The notes: generated by a model not told the origin, from the sequence alone. A stretch of DNA of 9,734 bases from JABMRP01 sp964444795 (GCA_964444795.1 CAYUIQ010000298.1:1-9734); one strand, 5' to 3'. Counted from the stretch's first letter, positions 1 to 6,484 are shown. Numbers and translations are program-made.

Positions 1-6
1 AGCGAA

Positions 7-34
7 CTGGGGGCTCGCTGCGCTCGACCACCAG
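7..34. repeat. GC-rich stem-loop, possible interspersed repeat copy
   Basis: CTGGGGG at 7-13 faces CCACCAG at 28-34. The arms pair over 7 positions with one G-A mismatch, enclosing GCTCGCTGCGCTCGA. From memory, similar elements with a CTGGGG...CCCCAG frame around a GCTCGCTGCGCTCG core are scattered between genes in planctomycete genomes. Only one copy lies here, so calling it a repeat is inference. The rest of 1-109 shows no gene end or convincing promoter. Confidence 0.35.
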
Positions 35-109
35 GCACCCACTGACTTCATGCGACAGTAATTCCTTGATCGACCCTTAGGCATTCGCATTCTCCGCTAG
101 GACCATGCC

Positions 110-1453
110 ATGAGAGATCACTTCAACCATCCCGGCAACCGCAACACGCGGCTCTCACGCCGCCGTTTTCTCACCCGGTCGGCAACCATGCTGGCGGTGC
201 CGCCACTCGTTTCCGCATCGGCGTTGGGAGTCGACGACACCGTCGCGCCGAGCAACCGGATCGCCCTCGGAACGATCGGCTTGGGTACCCGAGGTACGCA
301 ACTGACCAAGGGGTTCCTCGATCAGAAAGACACGCGGGTTGTCGCCGTTTGCGACGTTTCCGGGCGCCAACGCCGGCGCGTTAAGGAGGTGGTCGATGGC
401 CATTACGGCGACGGTGGTTGCGAAACGTACAACGACTTCCGCGACTTGTGCGCCCGCCGGGACATCGACGCCGTGTGCGTCGCCTCGCCCGACCATTGGC
501 ACGTATTGCACAGCCTGGAAGCGGCCCGTCAGGGCAAGGACCTCTACACGGAAAAAGCCCTCGGTTTGAGCCTCGCCCAGGACAAAGCCCTGCGCGACGT
601 GTGCCGCCGTTATGGGACGGTGTTTCAATGGGGTACGCAGCAGCGGTCGGCCGACAACTTTCGCTTCGGATGCGAGTTGGTCCGCAACGGGCGCATCGGC
701 CAGTTGCGGACGATCACGGTTGGCGTGCCACACGATTTCGCCTTCCCCAATCAGCCGATCCAGCCGGCGCCCGAGGATCTCGATTACGATCTCTGGCTGG
801 GGCCCGCGCCTTGGGCTCCGTATTCGTACCAGCGCTGCCGGCCTTGGACCAAGGAAGAGAGTTACGCCGTCTGGTACCACATCTCCGACTACTGCCTCGG
901 CGGTATCGGCGGTTACTGGGGGATTCACCATCTGGACATCGCCCAGTGGGGACACGGCACCGACGCCACGGGACCGGTCGAGACCGAAGGCACGGCCGTG
1001 TTCCCCGACGACGGGCTGGCCGATTGCGCCATCCGCTGGAACGTCCGCCACAAGTACGCCGACGGCGTGACGATGATCTACACCGACAACAAGCAGAACA
1101 AGCAGGGCGTTGTCTTCGAGGGGACCGAAGGCTGGGTCTACGTCCGCCGCGGTCACATCGACGCGCATCCGAAATCACTGCTGACATCGAAGATCGGCGC
1201 GAATGAGATCCATCTACCCAAGAGCCCCGGCCATCATCGCAACTTTCTCGATTGCATCAAGACCCGGGCGCGAACCGTCTCGGGGATCGACGTGGCCGTC
1301 CGCAGCGACACAATCTCGCACCTGACCGACATCTGCACCCGACTGCGGCGCAAGATTCGCTGGGATCCGAAAAAAGAGGAAATCGTCGCCGATCCCCAGG
1401 CCAGCCGCATGTTGACCCGCGCGATGCGCCCGCCATGGCGGCTCGGCGGATGA
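110..1453 (+). CDS. Tat-exported Gfo/Idh/MocA family oxidoreductase
   Basis: Predicted 447-residue NAD(P)-dependent sugar or polyol dehydrogenase-like protein. A twin-arginine signal is visible at residues 16-35 (SRRRFLTRS, then a hydrophobic stretch with MLAVPPLVSASALG), so it probably acts outside the cytoplasm after folding with its cofactor. The Rossmann fold starts near residue 51 with the dinucleotide loop GTIGLGTRG (54-62), followed by VVAVCDV (77-83) and SPDHWH (126-131). The usual EKP motif reads EKA (148-150), and GTQQRS follows at 175-180. The C-terminal domain carries GIHHLD (271-276), the usual place of the substrate-side His/Asp residues. Length is normal for the planctomycete Tat-type subfamily. 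ATG 110 is chosen because an earlier ATG at 105 stops at once and the Tat motif lies soon after; the ribosome binding site is weak. The substrate cannot be told from sequence. It converges on the GH16 gene with a 79-base gap. Confidence 0.92.
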   Translation: MRDHFNHPGNRNTRLSRRRFLTRSATMLAVPPLVSASALGVDDTVAPSNRIALGTIGLGTRGTQLTKGFLDQKDTRVVAVCDVSGRQRRRVKEVVDGHYGDGGCETYNDFRDLCARRDIDAVCVASPDHWHVLHSLEAARQGKDLYTEKALGLSLAQDKALRDVCRRYGTVFQWGTQQRSADNFRFGCELVRNGRIGQLRTITVGVPHDFAFPNQPIQPAPEDLDYDLWLGPAPWAPYSYQRCRPWTKEESYAVWYHISDYCLGGIGGYWGIHHLDIAQWGHGTDATGPVETEGTAVFPDDGLADCAIRWNVRHKYADGVTMIYTDNKQNKQGVVFEGTEGWVYVRRGHIDAHPKSLLTSKIGANEIHLPKSPGHHRNFLDCIKTRARTVSGIDVAVRSDTISHLTDICTRLRRKIRWDPKKEEIVADPQASRMLTRAMRPPWRLGG

Positions 1454-1532
1454 AGGGCGACGTACGCGCGGGTGCCGCGAGTTTTCGGGACGGAATATCG
1501 GGGCCTTCGGTTCGGAAAAAGTTGCCCGTGCC

Positions 1533-2336
1533 CTATTGCTTCTTCCACGACCGGACGTACTCAATGCTAAATGTTGAAGGGAGATTCTCTTTCTTCGGCA
1601 GACCGAACCAGTTGGGCATCGTCTCGCTGTCGAAGTTCATGTGTAGCGGCTGGTGCCAGTGCGTGTTCGCAAGCGTGTAACGTGCCTGGCCGTCGACGTA
1701 AAACGTCAGGTGCTCCTTGGTCCACAGCAGCGCGTACACATGGTAACCGTCGGCCAGGCGGAAGGGGGCCGTCCAGGGTTGCGGCTTGGACCAGTGGCGC
1801 TTGCCCTCGGTGGGCGTGACGAAGACATGCACGTTCATGTGGACTTTCCGCTCGTGTACGGGCGAGCCGCCGCCGATCTCGAATACGTCGATCTCGGTCC
1901 ACCAGGCCGTCTTCTCCTTGCCGGGATCCTGGGCGTAAAACCAAAACGCGCTGGACGCGCGGGAGTCCATCGGCTTGCACTTGATCTCGAAGTAGCCGTA
2001 AAGCACCTTCGCCTTGCTCTTCACGGCGGCCGTGGTGAACGTGTGGTATCCCGGCGGCAGATCGGCCAGACTCTCGGCGCGCGCGGTGAGCTGGAGCTTG
2101 CCGCCGGCGACGGTCACGTTGTCGGGCGAAAACCAGCCGGGTTGGCGGCCCTTCCAAGTCGGATTGCGGTCGTGCCACTTCGCCCCATCCAGCGAGTCTC
2201 CCTCGAACTCATCCGTAAGCTCGTCAATCTCCAGCCAGCGCCCTTCCGCCGGCGGATCGGCCGCCGAGAATTCCCCCCCGGCCAACAGAACGATCATCGC
2301 CGCCGCAAGCGAACATTTCCATCGCATCGGGCACAT
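1533..2336 (-). CDS. Secreted glycoside hydrolase family 16 protein
   Basis: Predicted endo-beta-glucanase or galactanase of family GH16 (laminarinase, agarase, porphyranase and carrageenase fold), 267 residues from the chosen start. The N-terminus MCPMRWKCSLAAAMIVLLAG followed by GEFSAADPP is a signal peptide, so the enzyme is exported. The catalytic signature EIDVFE is at residues 148-153: by family knowledge E148 is the nucleophile, D150 assists and E153 is the acid/base. Other family-like pieces are an early DEFEGDSLD segment, YGYFEIKCK just before the catalytic strand, and a C-terminal YVRSWKK. The domain is complete and ends at the stop with no binding module. ATG 2336 is preferred because GAGGGAAAGG lies just upstream; ATG 2327 is the alternative. 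The open frame extends further upstream to 2420, but that stretch does not look like signal peptide. Substrate is unresolved; an algal galactan is a guess. Confidence 0.88.
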   Translation of the reverse strand: MCPMRWKCSLAAAMIVLLAGGEFSAADPPAEGRWLEIDELTDEFEGDSLDGAKWHDRNPTWKGRQPGWFSPDNVTVAGGKLQLTARAESLADLPPGYHTFTTAAVKSKAKVLYGYFEIKCKPMDSRASSAFWFYAQDPGKEKTAWWTEIDVFEIGGGSPVHERKVHMNVHVFVTPTEGKRHWSKPQPWTAPFRLADGYHVYALLWTKEHLTFYVDGQARYTLANTHWHQPLHMNFDSETMPNWFGLPKKENLPSTFSIEYVRSWKKQ

Positions 2337-2437
2337 GCCTTTCCCTCGGGAATGGGACTTGCCACGGACCGCCAGCCCGTACCCTATCCCCCGAAAACCC
2401 ACAAGGCAAGGCCCGTCCACGAAAACGATGCCCCAAG

Positions 2438-2520
2438 TAGCCGAGGCGGGGATCGAACCCGCACGCCCTTTCGGGCAGGGGATTTTAAGTCCCCAGCGTC
2501 TGCCATTCCGCCACTCGGCC
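2438..2520 (-). tRNA. trnL: tRNA-Leu (anticodon UAA)
   Basis: On the minus strand the acceptor arms GGCCGAG (2514-2520) and CTCGGCT pair over 7 bp with a terminal G-U, as in E. coli tRNA-Leu(UAA). The anticodon arm GGGGA-CUUAAAA-UCCCC puts UAA at 2485-2487, reading UUA and probably UUG. A long variable arm (GCCCGAAAGGGC) marks a class II tRNA. The T arm is GCGGG-TTCGATC-CCCGC. The discriminator A is at 2438 and CCA is not encoded (CTT follows), so CCA must be added enzymatically. The gene lies between the GH16 gene and a recombinase remnant on the same strand. Confidence 0.97.
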
Positions 2521-2540
2521 AGCCCTTTGATACCAACGAC

Positions 2541-2780
2541 TTACGATGACCGCTTTCGCCTTCTCTCGGGCATTGTGGACATTTTGTGATCATGGGTGCC
2601 ACGTTCTGCTCCCGGGAATTCTATCAGGTGGTCGGGCGTCTGGACACCGGAGCCGCGGGGCAGGCGCCCGCGGGGGTGCCTCTTATTCTGAGAGTGAATC
2701 TCGGCATAGAGGTTCATCGTCATGGCCAACATTGCATGCCCTGCCAACTCCTGGACCGTTTTCGAATCGGCCCCGCTGTT
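2541..2780 (-). pseudogene. C-terminal fragment of a tyrosine recombinase/integrase
   Basis: A stretch of about 80 codons, open to a TAA at 2541-2543, reads SGADSKTVQELAGHAMLAM and then TMNLYAEIHSQNKR. This matches the end of the tyrosine recombinase catalytic domain: the GAD.KTVQELAGH helix carries the box II histidine, and the Tyr of NLYAEI sits where the nucleophile lies in XerC-like enzymes (LLGHxxxxTTxxYxH). The tail (GRLPRGSGVQTPDHLIEFPG) resembles the extensions I recall on planctomycete integrases. The upstream frame (GNLITFAVLSCFVRSMQNDR) lacks the expected HDLRHT and box I arginine segments, and no N-terminal domain is present, so this is a truncated remnant and not a working gene. 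It ends 20 bases before the 5' end of tRNA-Leu on the same strand. The left breakpoint, near 2780, is approximate. Confidence 0.6.
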
Positions 2781-2955
2781 GCCGAAACAACGATCGTTCT
2801 GCATCGACCGCACAAAACACGAAAGAACGGCAAACGTTATCAAATTGCCGGGCGTCCCTTGACGGTGCGATCGATCGTCGCGCGAGGGGGGGCGATACAC
2901 ATCTAAGGATAGCGAATCCCTCGGGCCGGGCCAAGCAGTTGGGCCGCTCGGCGGC

Positions 2956-3909
2956 TCAGCGAAACAGCCGCCGCTGCCGCGGATGGGCCAACGGTTCGGC
3001 GTCCAGTCCGGCGTCGCGCAGCCGGTCGACGAACGTGTCCGGGCCGTGGGTGCAGTAGATCTTTTTCGGCGATACCCGCTCGATCGCATCGAGAAGCTGG
3101 CCGTAATCGGCGTGGTCCGACAGCGCCACGGCATGATTGGCACGCAGGCGATACTTGGCCCGCGGCTCCACCGCCCAACCGGTCACGGCAATACGCACGG
3201 GCCGGCGAATCTCCTCGGGCACCGGCGTTCCGGGCGGTACCATCACGACATGTTCCGGTTCGGTTCGCCCGCAATACGGCGCGTGGCGCCCCAACGCAAC
3301 GCCCAACGATTCGTAGATCCGGCTAATCTCGAAGATCCGCCGATGCTGCAACACGCCAAACCCGGCATCGGTGAGCACCCGGGTGACTTCCTGCCCCTTG
3401 CCCAAGGCATAGGCGAGAACCACCGGCGTGTCCCCGGCGCGAAGCGTGCGGCGAACCAGATCGAGAAGCCGCTCGATCGATTCCCGGCGCGGGGGAAACT
3501 GGAAACTTGGATCTCCGAACGTACTTTCGATGACCAGGGTATCGGCCCGGGGCAGTTCGGCTTCCTCGGCGGTGACCGAGGGCCCCAACTTGAAATCGCC
3601 CGTGTAGAGAAGCGACTGCTGCTGGCTCTCGGCCAGCAACATGGCCGCCCCGAGGCAATGTCCGGCCGGGTAGGTGGTCAGCCGCAAACCGCCCCACGAG
3701 ACCGGTTGTCGATAGGACATTTCCAGCGTGCGGCGCGGGCCCAGGCGGAATTGGTACAGGGCCGACGTTTCCGGCGTGCAGAGCGCATACTCGTGCCGAG
3801 CCATGTGGTCGGCGTGGGCGTGCGAGATGAAAGCCCGAGGCTGACGGCGTCGAAAATCGACCGCCAGATCCGCTTGGGTCAGCTTCAGCCCGCCTTCATA
3901 GTGAAACAC
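2956..3909 (-). CDS. Metallo-beta-lactamase-fold exonuclease-like protein (CPSF/ligase-associated type)
   Basis: 317-residue cytoplasmic protein predicted to be a two-zinc nuclease. The metal motif HAHADH is at residues 30-35, followed by the third-site His in PAGHCLG (H84), Asp in TGDFK (D105), EST(F)G at 129-132, SDHADY at 264-269 and the late THG (H288). This order and length fit the ligase-associated DNA exonuclease family, related to mRNA 3'-end processing factors. In many genomes such genes sit beside an ATP-dependent DNA ligase and an Lhr-like helicase; neither is here, so DNA repair is a family-based guess and RNA processing remains possible. The start is GTG at 3907-3909, preceded by GGGGAG about 6 bases away. 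That site lies inside a perfect hairpin (3910-3924). The gene follows the isomerase-like gene by 24 bases and is probably co-transcribed with it. Confidence 0.85.
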   Translation of the reverse strand: MFHYEGGLKLTQADLAVDFRRRQPRAFISHAHADHMARHEYALCTPETSALYQFRLGPRRTLEMSYRQPVSWGGLRLTTYPAGHCLGAAMLLAESQQQSLLYTGDFKLGPSVTAEEAELPRADTLVIESTFGDPSFQFPPRRESIERLLDLVRRTLRAGDTPVVLAYALGKGQEVTRVLTDAGFGVLQHRRIFEISRIYESLGVALGRHAPYCGRTEPEHVVMVPPGTPVPEEIRRPVRIAVTGWAVEPRAKYRLRANHAVALSDHADYGQLLDAIERVSPKKIYCTHGPDTFVDRLRDAGLDAEPLAHPRQRRLFR

Positions 3910-3924
3910 GGCGGGCTCCCCGCC
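3910..3924 (-). promoter_or_regulatory. Hairpin covering the ribosome binding site of the nuclease gene
   Basis: The transcript reads GGCGGG-GAG-CCCGCC directly before the GUG start: a perfect 6-bp GC stem with a 3-base loop. The only Shine-Dalgarno-like run, GGGGAG, forms part of the stem and the loop. When folded it would block ribosome loading. The upstream stop codon is only 9 bases further 5', so ribosomes finishing the upstream gene could keep it open, which would give translational coupling. The structure is seen; the regulation is inferred. Confidence 0.45.
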
Positions 3925-3933
3925 AGGGCGGCG

Positions 3934-4854
3934 TCAAGCTTCGGTCGGGGCTTCGGTCGCAGCTTCGGCCGGGGCTTCGGTCTCGGCCACTTTCGAGGGT
4001 GTCAGTTCGGCTGCTTTCCAGGCCTCGTCCAGCGCGTTGCCCACTTCCTTGACGATCATGTCGCGGCGGCGCTTCTCGAAGAGCCCTCGATACGGCGTGG
4101 GAGTGATCGGCCCGTCGTATCCCATTTGTGCCAGAGCATGCAGCGTCGCCGGCAACTCGATCGTACTGGCACTACCAGCCAACAACCGCGATTTTTCGGT
4201 CAGCTCGGCCAGGGGGACCTCGGCCGGCACGTCGGCCACCTCGACCGCCAGGATCTGCTCGACGGGAATGTTCTGAATGCTGTCCAGCGTGCCGCCCGAC
4301 ACGTGGAGGTCCCAGAGGTCCAGCAGCACGCCGACGTTTGGCTCGCCGACCATGTTCATCAACAGCATCAGCGCTTCGAGGTCGTGGATGAACTGAAACG
4401 CCTGCTCCTTGCGGAGGTCCTCCGCAGCGCGAAATCCGATTCCCAGCCACACGCCAGCGGGCTGCAGCGCCTTGGCGATGTCGGCAAATCGGTGGCGGTG
4501 GAACTCGAAATTCTCGTGGTAAGGACGCTTGTCTCCCGCCGGATCCACTCGGGCCACGCATCGCGTGCAACCGACTTCGGCGGCCATGCGGGCATACTCG
4601 GGCAGTTTTTCGAGATCGGCCTTAAACGGTTCGTCGTCCACGTCCCACTCGATCGGCAGAACAAAGGACCCGAGCGTGATCTTGGCGCTGTCGATCAGCC
4701 GCCGAGCGTAAGGCATCTCCCGTCGCTTGACGCGATTGGCGAAATCTTCGATCGGCAAATCCATTCCCTTGAACCCGTACGTGAGGACCAATTCGATGAT
4801 CTCGCTCTGGTGGCCGGAGATGCCGAGTGCCGAGGGATTCAGGTTCCTGAACAT
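3934..4854 (-). CDS. Sugar phosphate isomerase/epimerase-like TIM-barrel protein
   Basis: 306-residue protein of the xylose isomerase-like TIM-barrel superfamily (AP endonuclease 2 fold). Visible barrel strand and metal-site features include YGFKGMDLPIEDF near residues 27-39, GVWLGIGFR, GVLLDLWDLHVSGG (the LD.WD.H segment usual for this family's metal-binding Asp/His) and a late MGYDGPITPTPYRG near residue 245. There is no signal peptide, so it is cytoplasmic. The substrate cannot be inferred; related planctomycete proteins are usually left as sugar epimerases. ATG 4854 is preferred over TTG 4857 because AAGGA lies 7 bases before it, against 4 for TTG. The last 16 residues are a low-complexity Ala/Glu/Thr/Pro tail outside the barrel. 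It is probably the first gene of a two-gene operon with the nuclease gene. Confidence 0.85.
   Translation of the reverse strand: MFRNLNPSALGISGHQSEIIELVLTYGFKGMDLPIEDFANRVKRREMPYARRLIDSAKITLGSFVLPIEWDVDDEPFKADLEKLPEYARMAAEVGCTRCVARVDPAGDKRPYHENFEFHRHRFADIAKALQPAGVWLGIGFRAAEDLRKEQAFQFIHDLEALMLLMNMVGEPNVGVLLDLWDLHVSGGTLDSIQNIPVEQILAVEVADVPAEVPLAELTEKSRLLAGSASTIELPATLHALAQMGYDGPITPTPYRGLFEKRRRDMIVKEVGNALDEAWKAAELTPSKVAETEAPAEAATEAPTEA
3937..3984 (-). repeat. Four tandem 12-base repeats encoding an xxEA tail
   Basis: On the + strand the units are AGCTTCGGTCGG, GGCTTCGGTCGC, AGCTTCGGCCGG and GGCTTCGGTCTC. They differ at a few positions, and 12 bases keep the reading frame. On the minus strand they encode ETEA, PAEA, ATEA and PTEA, immediately before the stop of the isomerase-like gene. 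This looks like slippage expansion of a disordered acidic tail. Confidence 0.85.
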
Positions 4855-5155
4855 CAAATCATCCTTGGGATTGGGGGGTGCGCACGAACAACGACCAAAC
4901 CACGGTCCGCTTGCCGGTGGGTGCGAAACTTGAATTTTTGCACATCGGCCTCCGTTTTCCTAGGGGGGATTGCCGTTTTCCGTGGAGCACACCCCCCGAT
5001 AGCCATATCATACAACCACCCGTACGTGCCGTGTCCCTGCCGCCATTTCATCAGAACGCTATACTTGAGCACTTTGTTTCCCGTTACCGCCGCGGTCCCG
5101 TGGCCGAAGTGTTACCGTTTCCCCAGATCTCGCCAGCCCGTCAGTGTAGCCTCGG
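4855..5155. other. Divergent intergenic region with paired 9-base repeats
   Basis: About 300 bases separate the divergent isomerase-like gene and uppP, so promoters for both must lie here. CCGTTTTCC occurs twice, at 4952-4960 and 4973-4981, 21 bases apart (two helical turns), a spacing that suits a protein-binding site. TATACT at 5060-5065 is a possible -10 for uppP, but I see no matching -35. A minus-strand open frame through the region has no recognisable motif and I do not call it a gene. Confidence 0.4.
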
Positions 5156-5944
5156 ATGACTGAACTGATCGAAATGCTCGTCCTGGCCATCGTTCAGGGG
5201 ATCGCCGAGTTTCTGCCCATTAGTTCCTCGGGACATCTGGTCGTCCTGACCGAGTGGATGGAGCAACTCACCGGTCAGACCATCCCGGAGAAGCTGACCA
5301 TGTCGATCGTGCTCCACGTGGGCACCTTGGCCGCGGTGATCGTCTTCTACCGGCGTCGGATCGTCCGCCTGTTGGGTTCGGATCGGCGGCTGATCGGGCT
5401 GCTGATCGTCGGGAGCATTCCGGCGGGTGTCGTGGGGATCGTTGTGCAACCATATTTCGAGGCCGTTCTGGGCAATGCCCTGTTGGCCGGATGCATGTTC
5501 TCGGTCACCGGCGCGATGCTGCTCTGGACGGCCCGGGGCGGCGGCGGATCCACCGCGTGCGTGAACCTCAGCTACCGAAGCGCCCTGGTGGTGGGCATGT
5601 TTCAAGCGATTGCCATCTTGCCCGGCATTTCCCGCAGCGGGGCCACCATTGTCGCCGGCTTGGGTTGCGGCCTGCGACGGGACGAAGCGGCCACCTTCTC
5701 GTTCCTTTTGGCCATTCCCGTGATCGGCGGGGCCGGACTGCTGGACGCGGTGAAACTGATCTCCGACCCCCCCGAGCGGGCGTCCATTGGCCTGCTTGCC
5801 ATGGGATCGGCCGTCAGCTTCGTCGTTGGATTGGCGGCGCTGACCTGGCTCGTTCGGTGGCTGCAACAAGGCCGCCTGCACCGCTTCGCCTGGTGGCTCG
5901 TCCCGCTATCGGTCACCGTGATTTTCTGGCAGTTGTGCAGGTAG
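5156..5944 (+). CDS. uppP: Undecaprenyl-diphosphatase (UppP/BacA)
   Basis: 262-residue polytopic membrane enzyme that removes a phosphate from undecaprenyl diphosphate, recycling the lipid carrier for peptidoglycan and other envelope polymers; high activity gives bacitracin tolerance. Both family signatures are present. The first, QGIAEFLPISSSGH, spans residues 14-27 and includes the (E/Q)xxxE motif (Q14, E18) and H27. The second, PGISRSG (156-162), includes the catalytic arginine R160. Hydrophobic helices fill most of the rest, including 79-97, 106-125, 186-197 and the C-terminal WWLVPLSVTVIFW. Length is typical. ATG 5156 starts exactly at the conserved N-terminus, although no good Shine-Dalgarno sequence precedes it. 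The gene ends 49 bases before the -10 of the tmRNA promoter and appears to be a single-gene unit. Confidence 0.96.
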   Translation: MTELIEMLVLAIVQGIAEFLPISSSGHLVVLTEWMEQLTGQTIPEKLTMSIVLHVGTLAAVIVFYRRRIVRLLGSDRRLIGLLIVGSIPAGVVGIVVQPYFEAVLGNALLAGCMFSVTGAMLLWTARGGGGSTACVNLSYRSALVVGMFQAIAILPGISRSGATIVAGLGCGLRRDEAATFSFLLAIPVIGGAGLLDAVKLISDPPERASIGLLAMGSAVSFVVGLAALTWLVRWLQQGRLHRFAWWLVPLSVTVIFWQLCR

Positions 5945-5990
5945 CCCCCCCGCATTGCCCGGCATCCGCACTGGCTTCGGGCCACGTCCA

Positions 5991-5999
5991 TGGTATAAT
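5991..5999 (+). promoter_or_regulatory. Extended -10 promoter of the tmRNA gene
   Basis: TGGTATAAT contains a perfect TATAAT (5994-5999) with the TGn extension of extended -10 promoters. No TTGACA-like -35 is clear 16-18 bases upstream, which is common when the extension is present. Transcription should start near 6006, giving a leader of about 45 bases before the mature tmRNA. Confidence 0.75.
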
Positions 6000-6020
6000 A
6001 CAGAAACCGCCCGGACGCCG

Positions 6021-6036
6021 ATCGCGCTAGCGCGAT
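6021..6036 (+). promoter_or_regulatory. Perfect 16-base palindrome in the tmRNA leader
   Basis: ATCGCGCTAGCGCGAT is a perfect inverted repeat between the probable transcription start and the mature 5' end at 6052. In the precursor RNA it could fold into a short hairpin that is removed when RNase P makes the mature end. As DNA it could be an operator. The role is inferred. Confidence 0.5.
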
Positions 6037-6051
6037 GCGTGGGGAGTGATC

Positions 6052-6404
6052 GGGGGCGAATTGGTTTCGACCGGATCATTGAAGTGTCGGTGGCGTGCCG
6101 TGGTTAGTCAGCGGGCCACGTAAAAAGCTGACTGCAATTTCAATTGCCGAAGATAATCTTGTCATGGCTGCCTAGAAGGTGGCCCCGGTTGAGGGTTTTC
6201 GCCGGAGAGACCCAAAAACCGGCCAACAATTCCGGCTCGTCTCGGGTCACTGTTGGGCACGTCCGAGATTAAATTAGTTCCCGACTAGCCGGCGGAACAC
6301 CCTGTCGATTGGGGGTCCAAAGGTAAAACTCAAATAATCGACTACGCACGTAGAAGCTTCCACGGACATATCGCGGGACGCGGGTTCGATTCCCGCCGCC
6401 TCCA
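6052..6404 (+). ncRNA. ssrA: Transfer-messenger RNA (tmRNA, SsrA), one-piece form
   Basis: 353-base RNA that rescues stalled ribosomes with SmpB and tags the unfinished protein for proteolysis. The acceptor stem pairs GGGGGCG (6052-6058) with CGCCTCC (6397-6403) and has G3-U70, the alanyl-tRNA synthetase signal. The 5' side continues with the typical TTGGTTTCGAC, and the 3' side has GACTACGCACGTAGAAGC and the T arm GCGGG-TTCGATT-CCCGC. Discriminator A is at 6404 and CCA is not encoded. The tag frame most likely starts at GCC 6146 and reads AEDNLVMAA, then TAG (6173-6175). An in-frame upstream GCA at 6134 would add AISI. GC-rich segments on both sides of the tag frame are compatible with the usual pseudoknots. 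Both tRNA-like halves lie on one continuous transcript, so it is not the split, permuted type. Confidence 0.96.
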
Positions 6405-6434
6405 CTGGGCATCATCTGTGCCAGATGGTGCCAA

Positions 6435-6450
6435 CTCGGGGCAACCCGAG
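6435..6450 (+). other. GNRA-capped hairpin between tmRNA and its terminator
   Basis: CTCGGG-GCAA-CCCGAG is a perfect 6-bp stem with a GCAA tetraloop, 30 bases after the tmRNA 3' end. It has no U-run, so it is not itself a terminator. It may guide 3' trimming or stabilise the precursor; this is inference. Confidence 0.5.
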
Positions 6451-6454
6451 CTGC

Positions 6455-6484
6455 AACCCCGGTCACCACCGGGGTTTATTTTTT
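6455..6484 (+). terminator. Intrinsic terminator of the tmRNA gene
   Basis: AACCCCGG-TCACCA-CCGGGGTT is a perfect 8-bp GC-rich stem followed by TATTTTTT, a classical rho-independent terminator. It ends the tmRNA transcript 80 bases after the mature 3' end and insulates the downstream genes. Confidence 0.93.

Noticed and set aside
155..1168. 337-codon minus-strand frame
   Set aside because: It is a shadow of the Gfo/Idh/MocA gene, whose Tat signal and cofactor motifs settle the coding strand.
2723..2863. Short + strand frame starting MANIACPANSWTVFE
   Set aside because: It is antisense to the recombinase fragment, whose minus-strand translation matches a known family.
4854..5072. 72-codon minus-strand frame upstream of the isomerase-like gene
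   Set aside because: There is no good ribosome binding site or motif, and it covers the region where the promoters must be.
2983..5163. 726-codon open frame on the + strand across two genes
   Set aside because: It is antisense to the nuclease and isomerase-like genes, both of which carry clear family motifs. High GC makes long antisense frames expected, and the translation has no domain I recognise.
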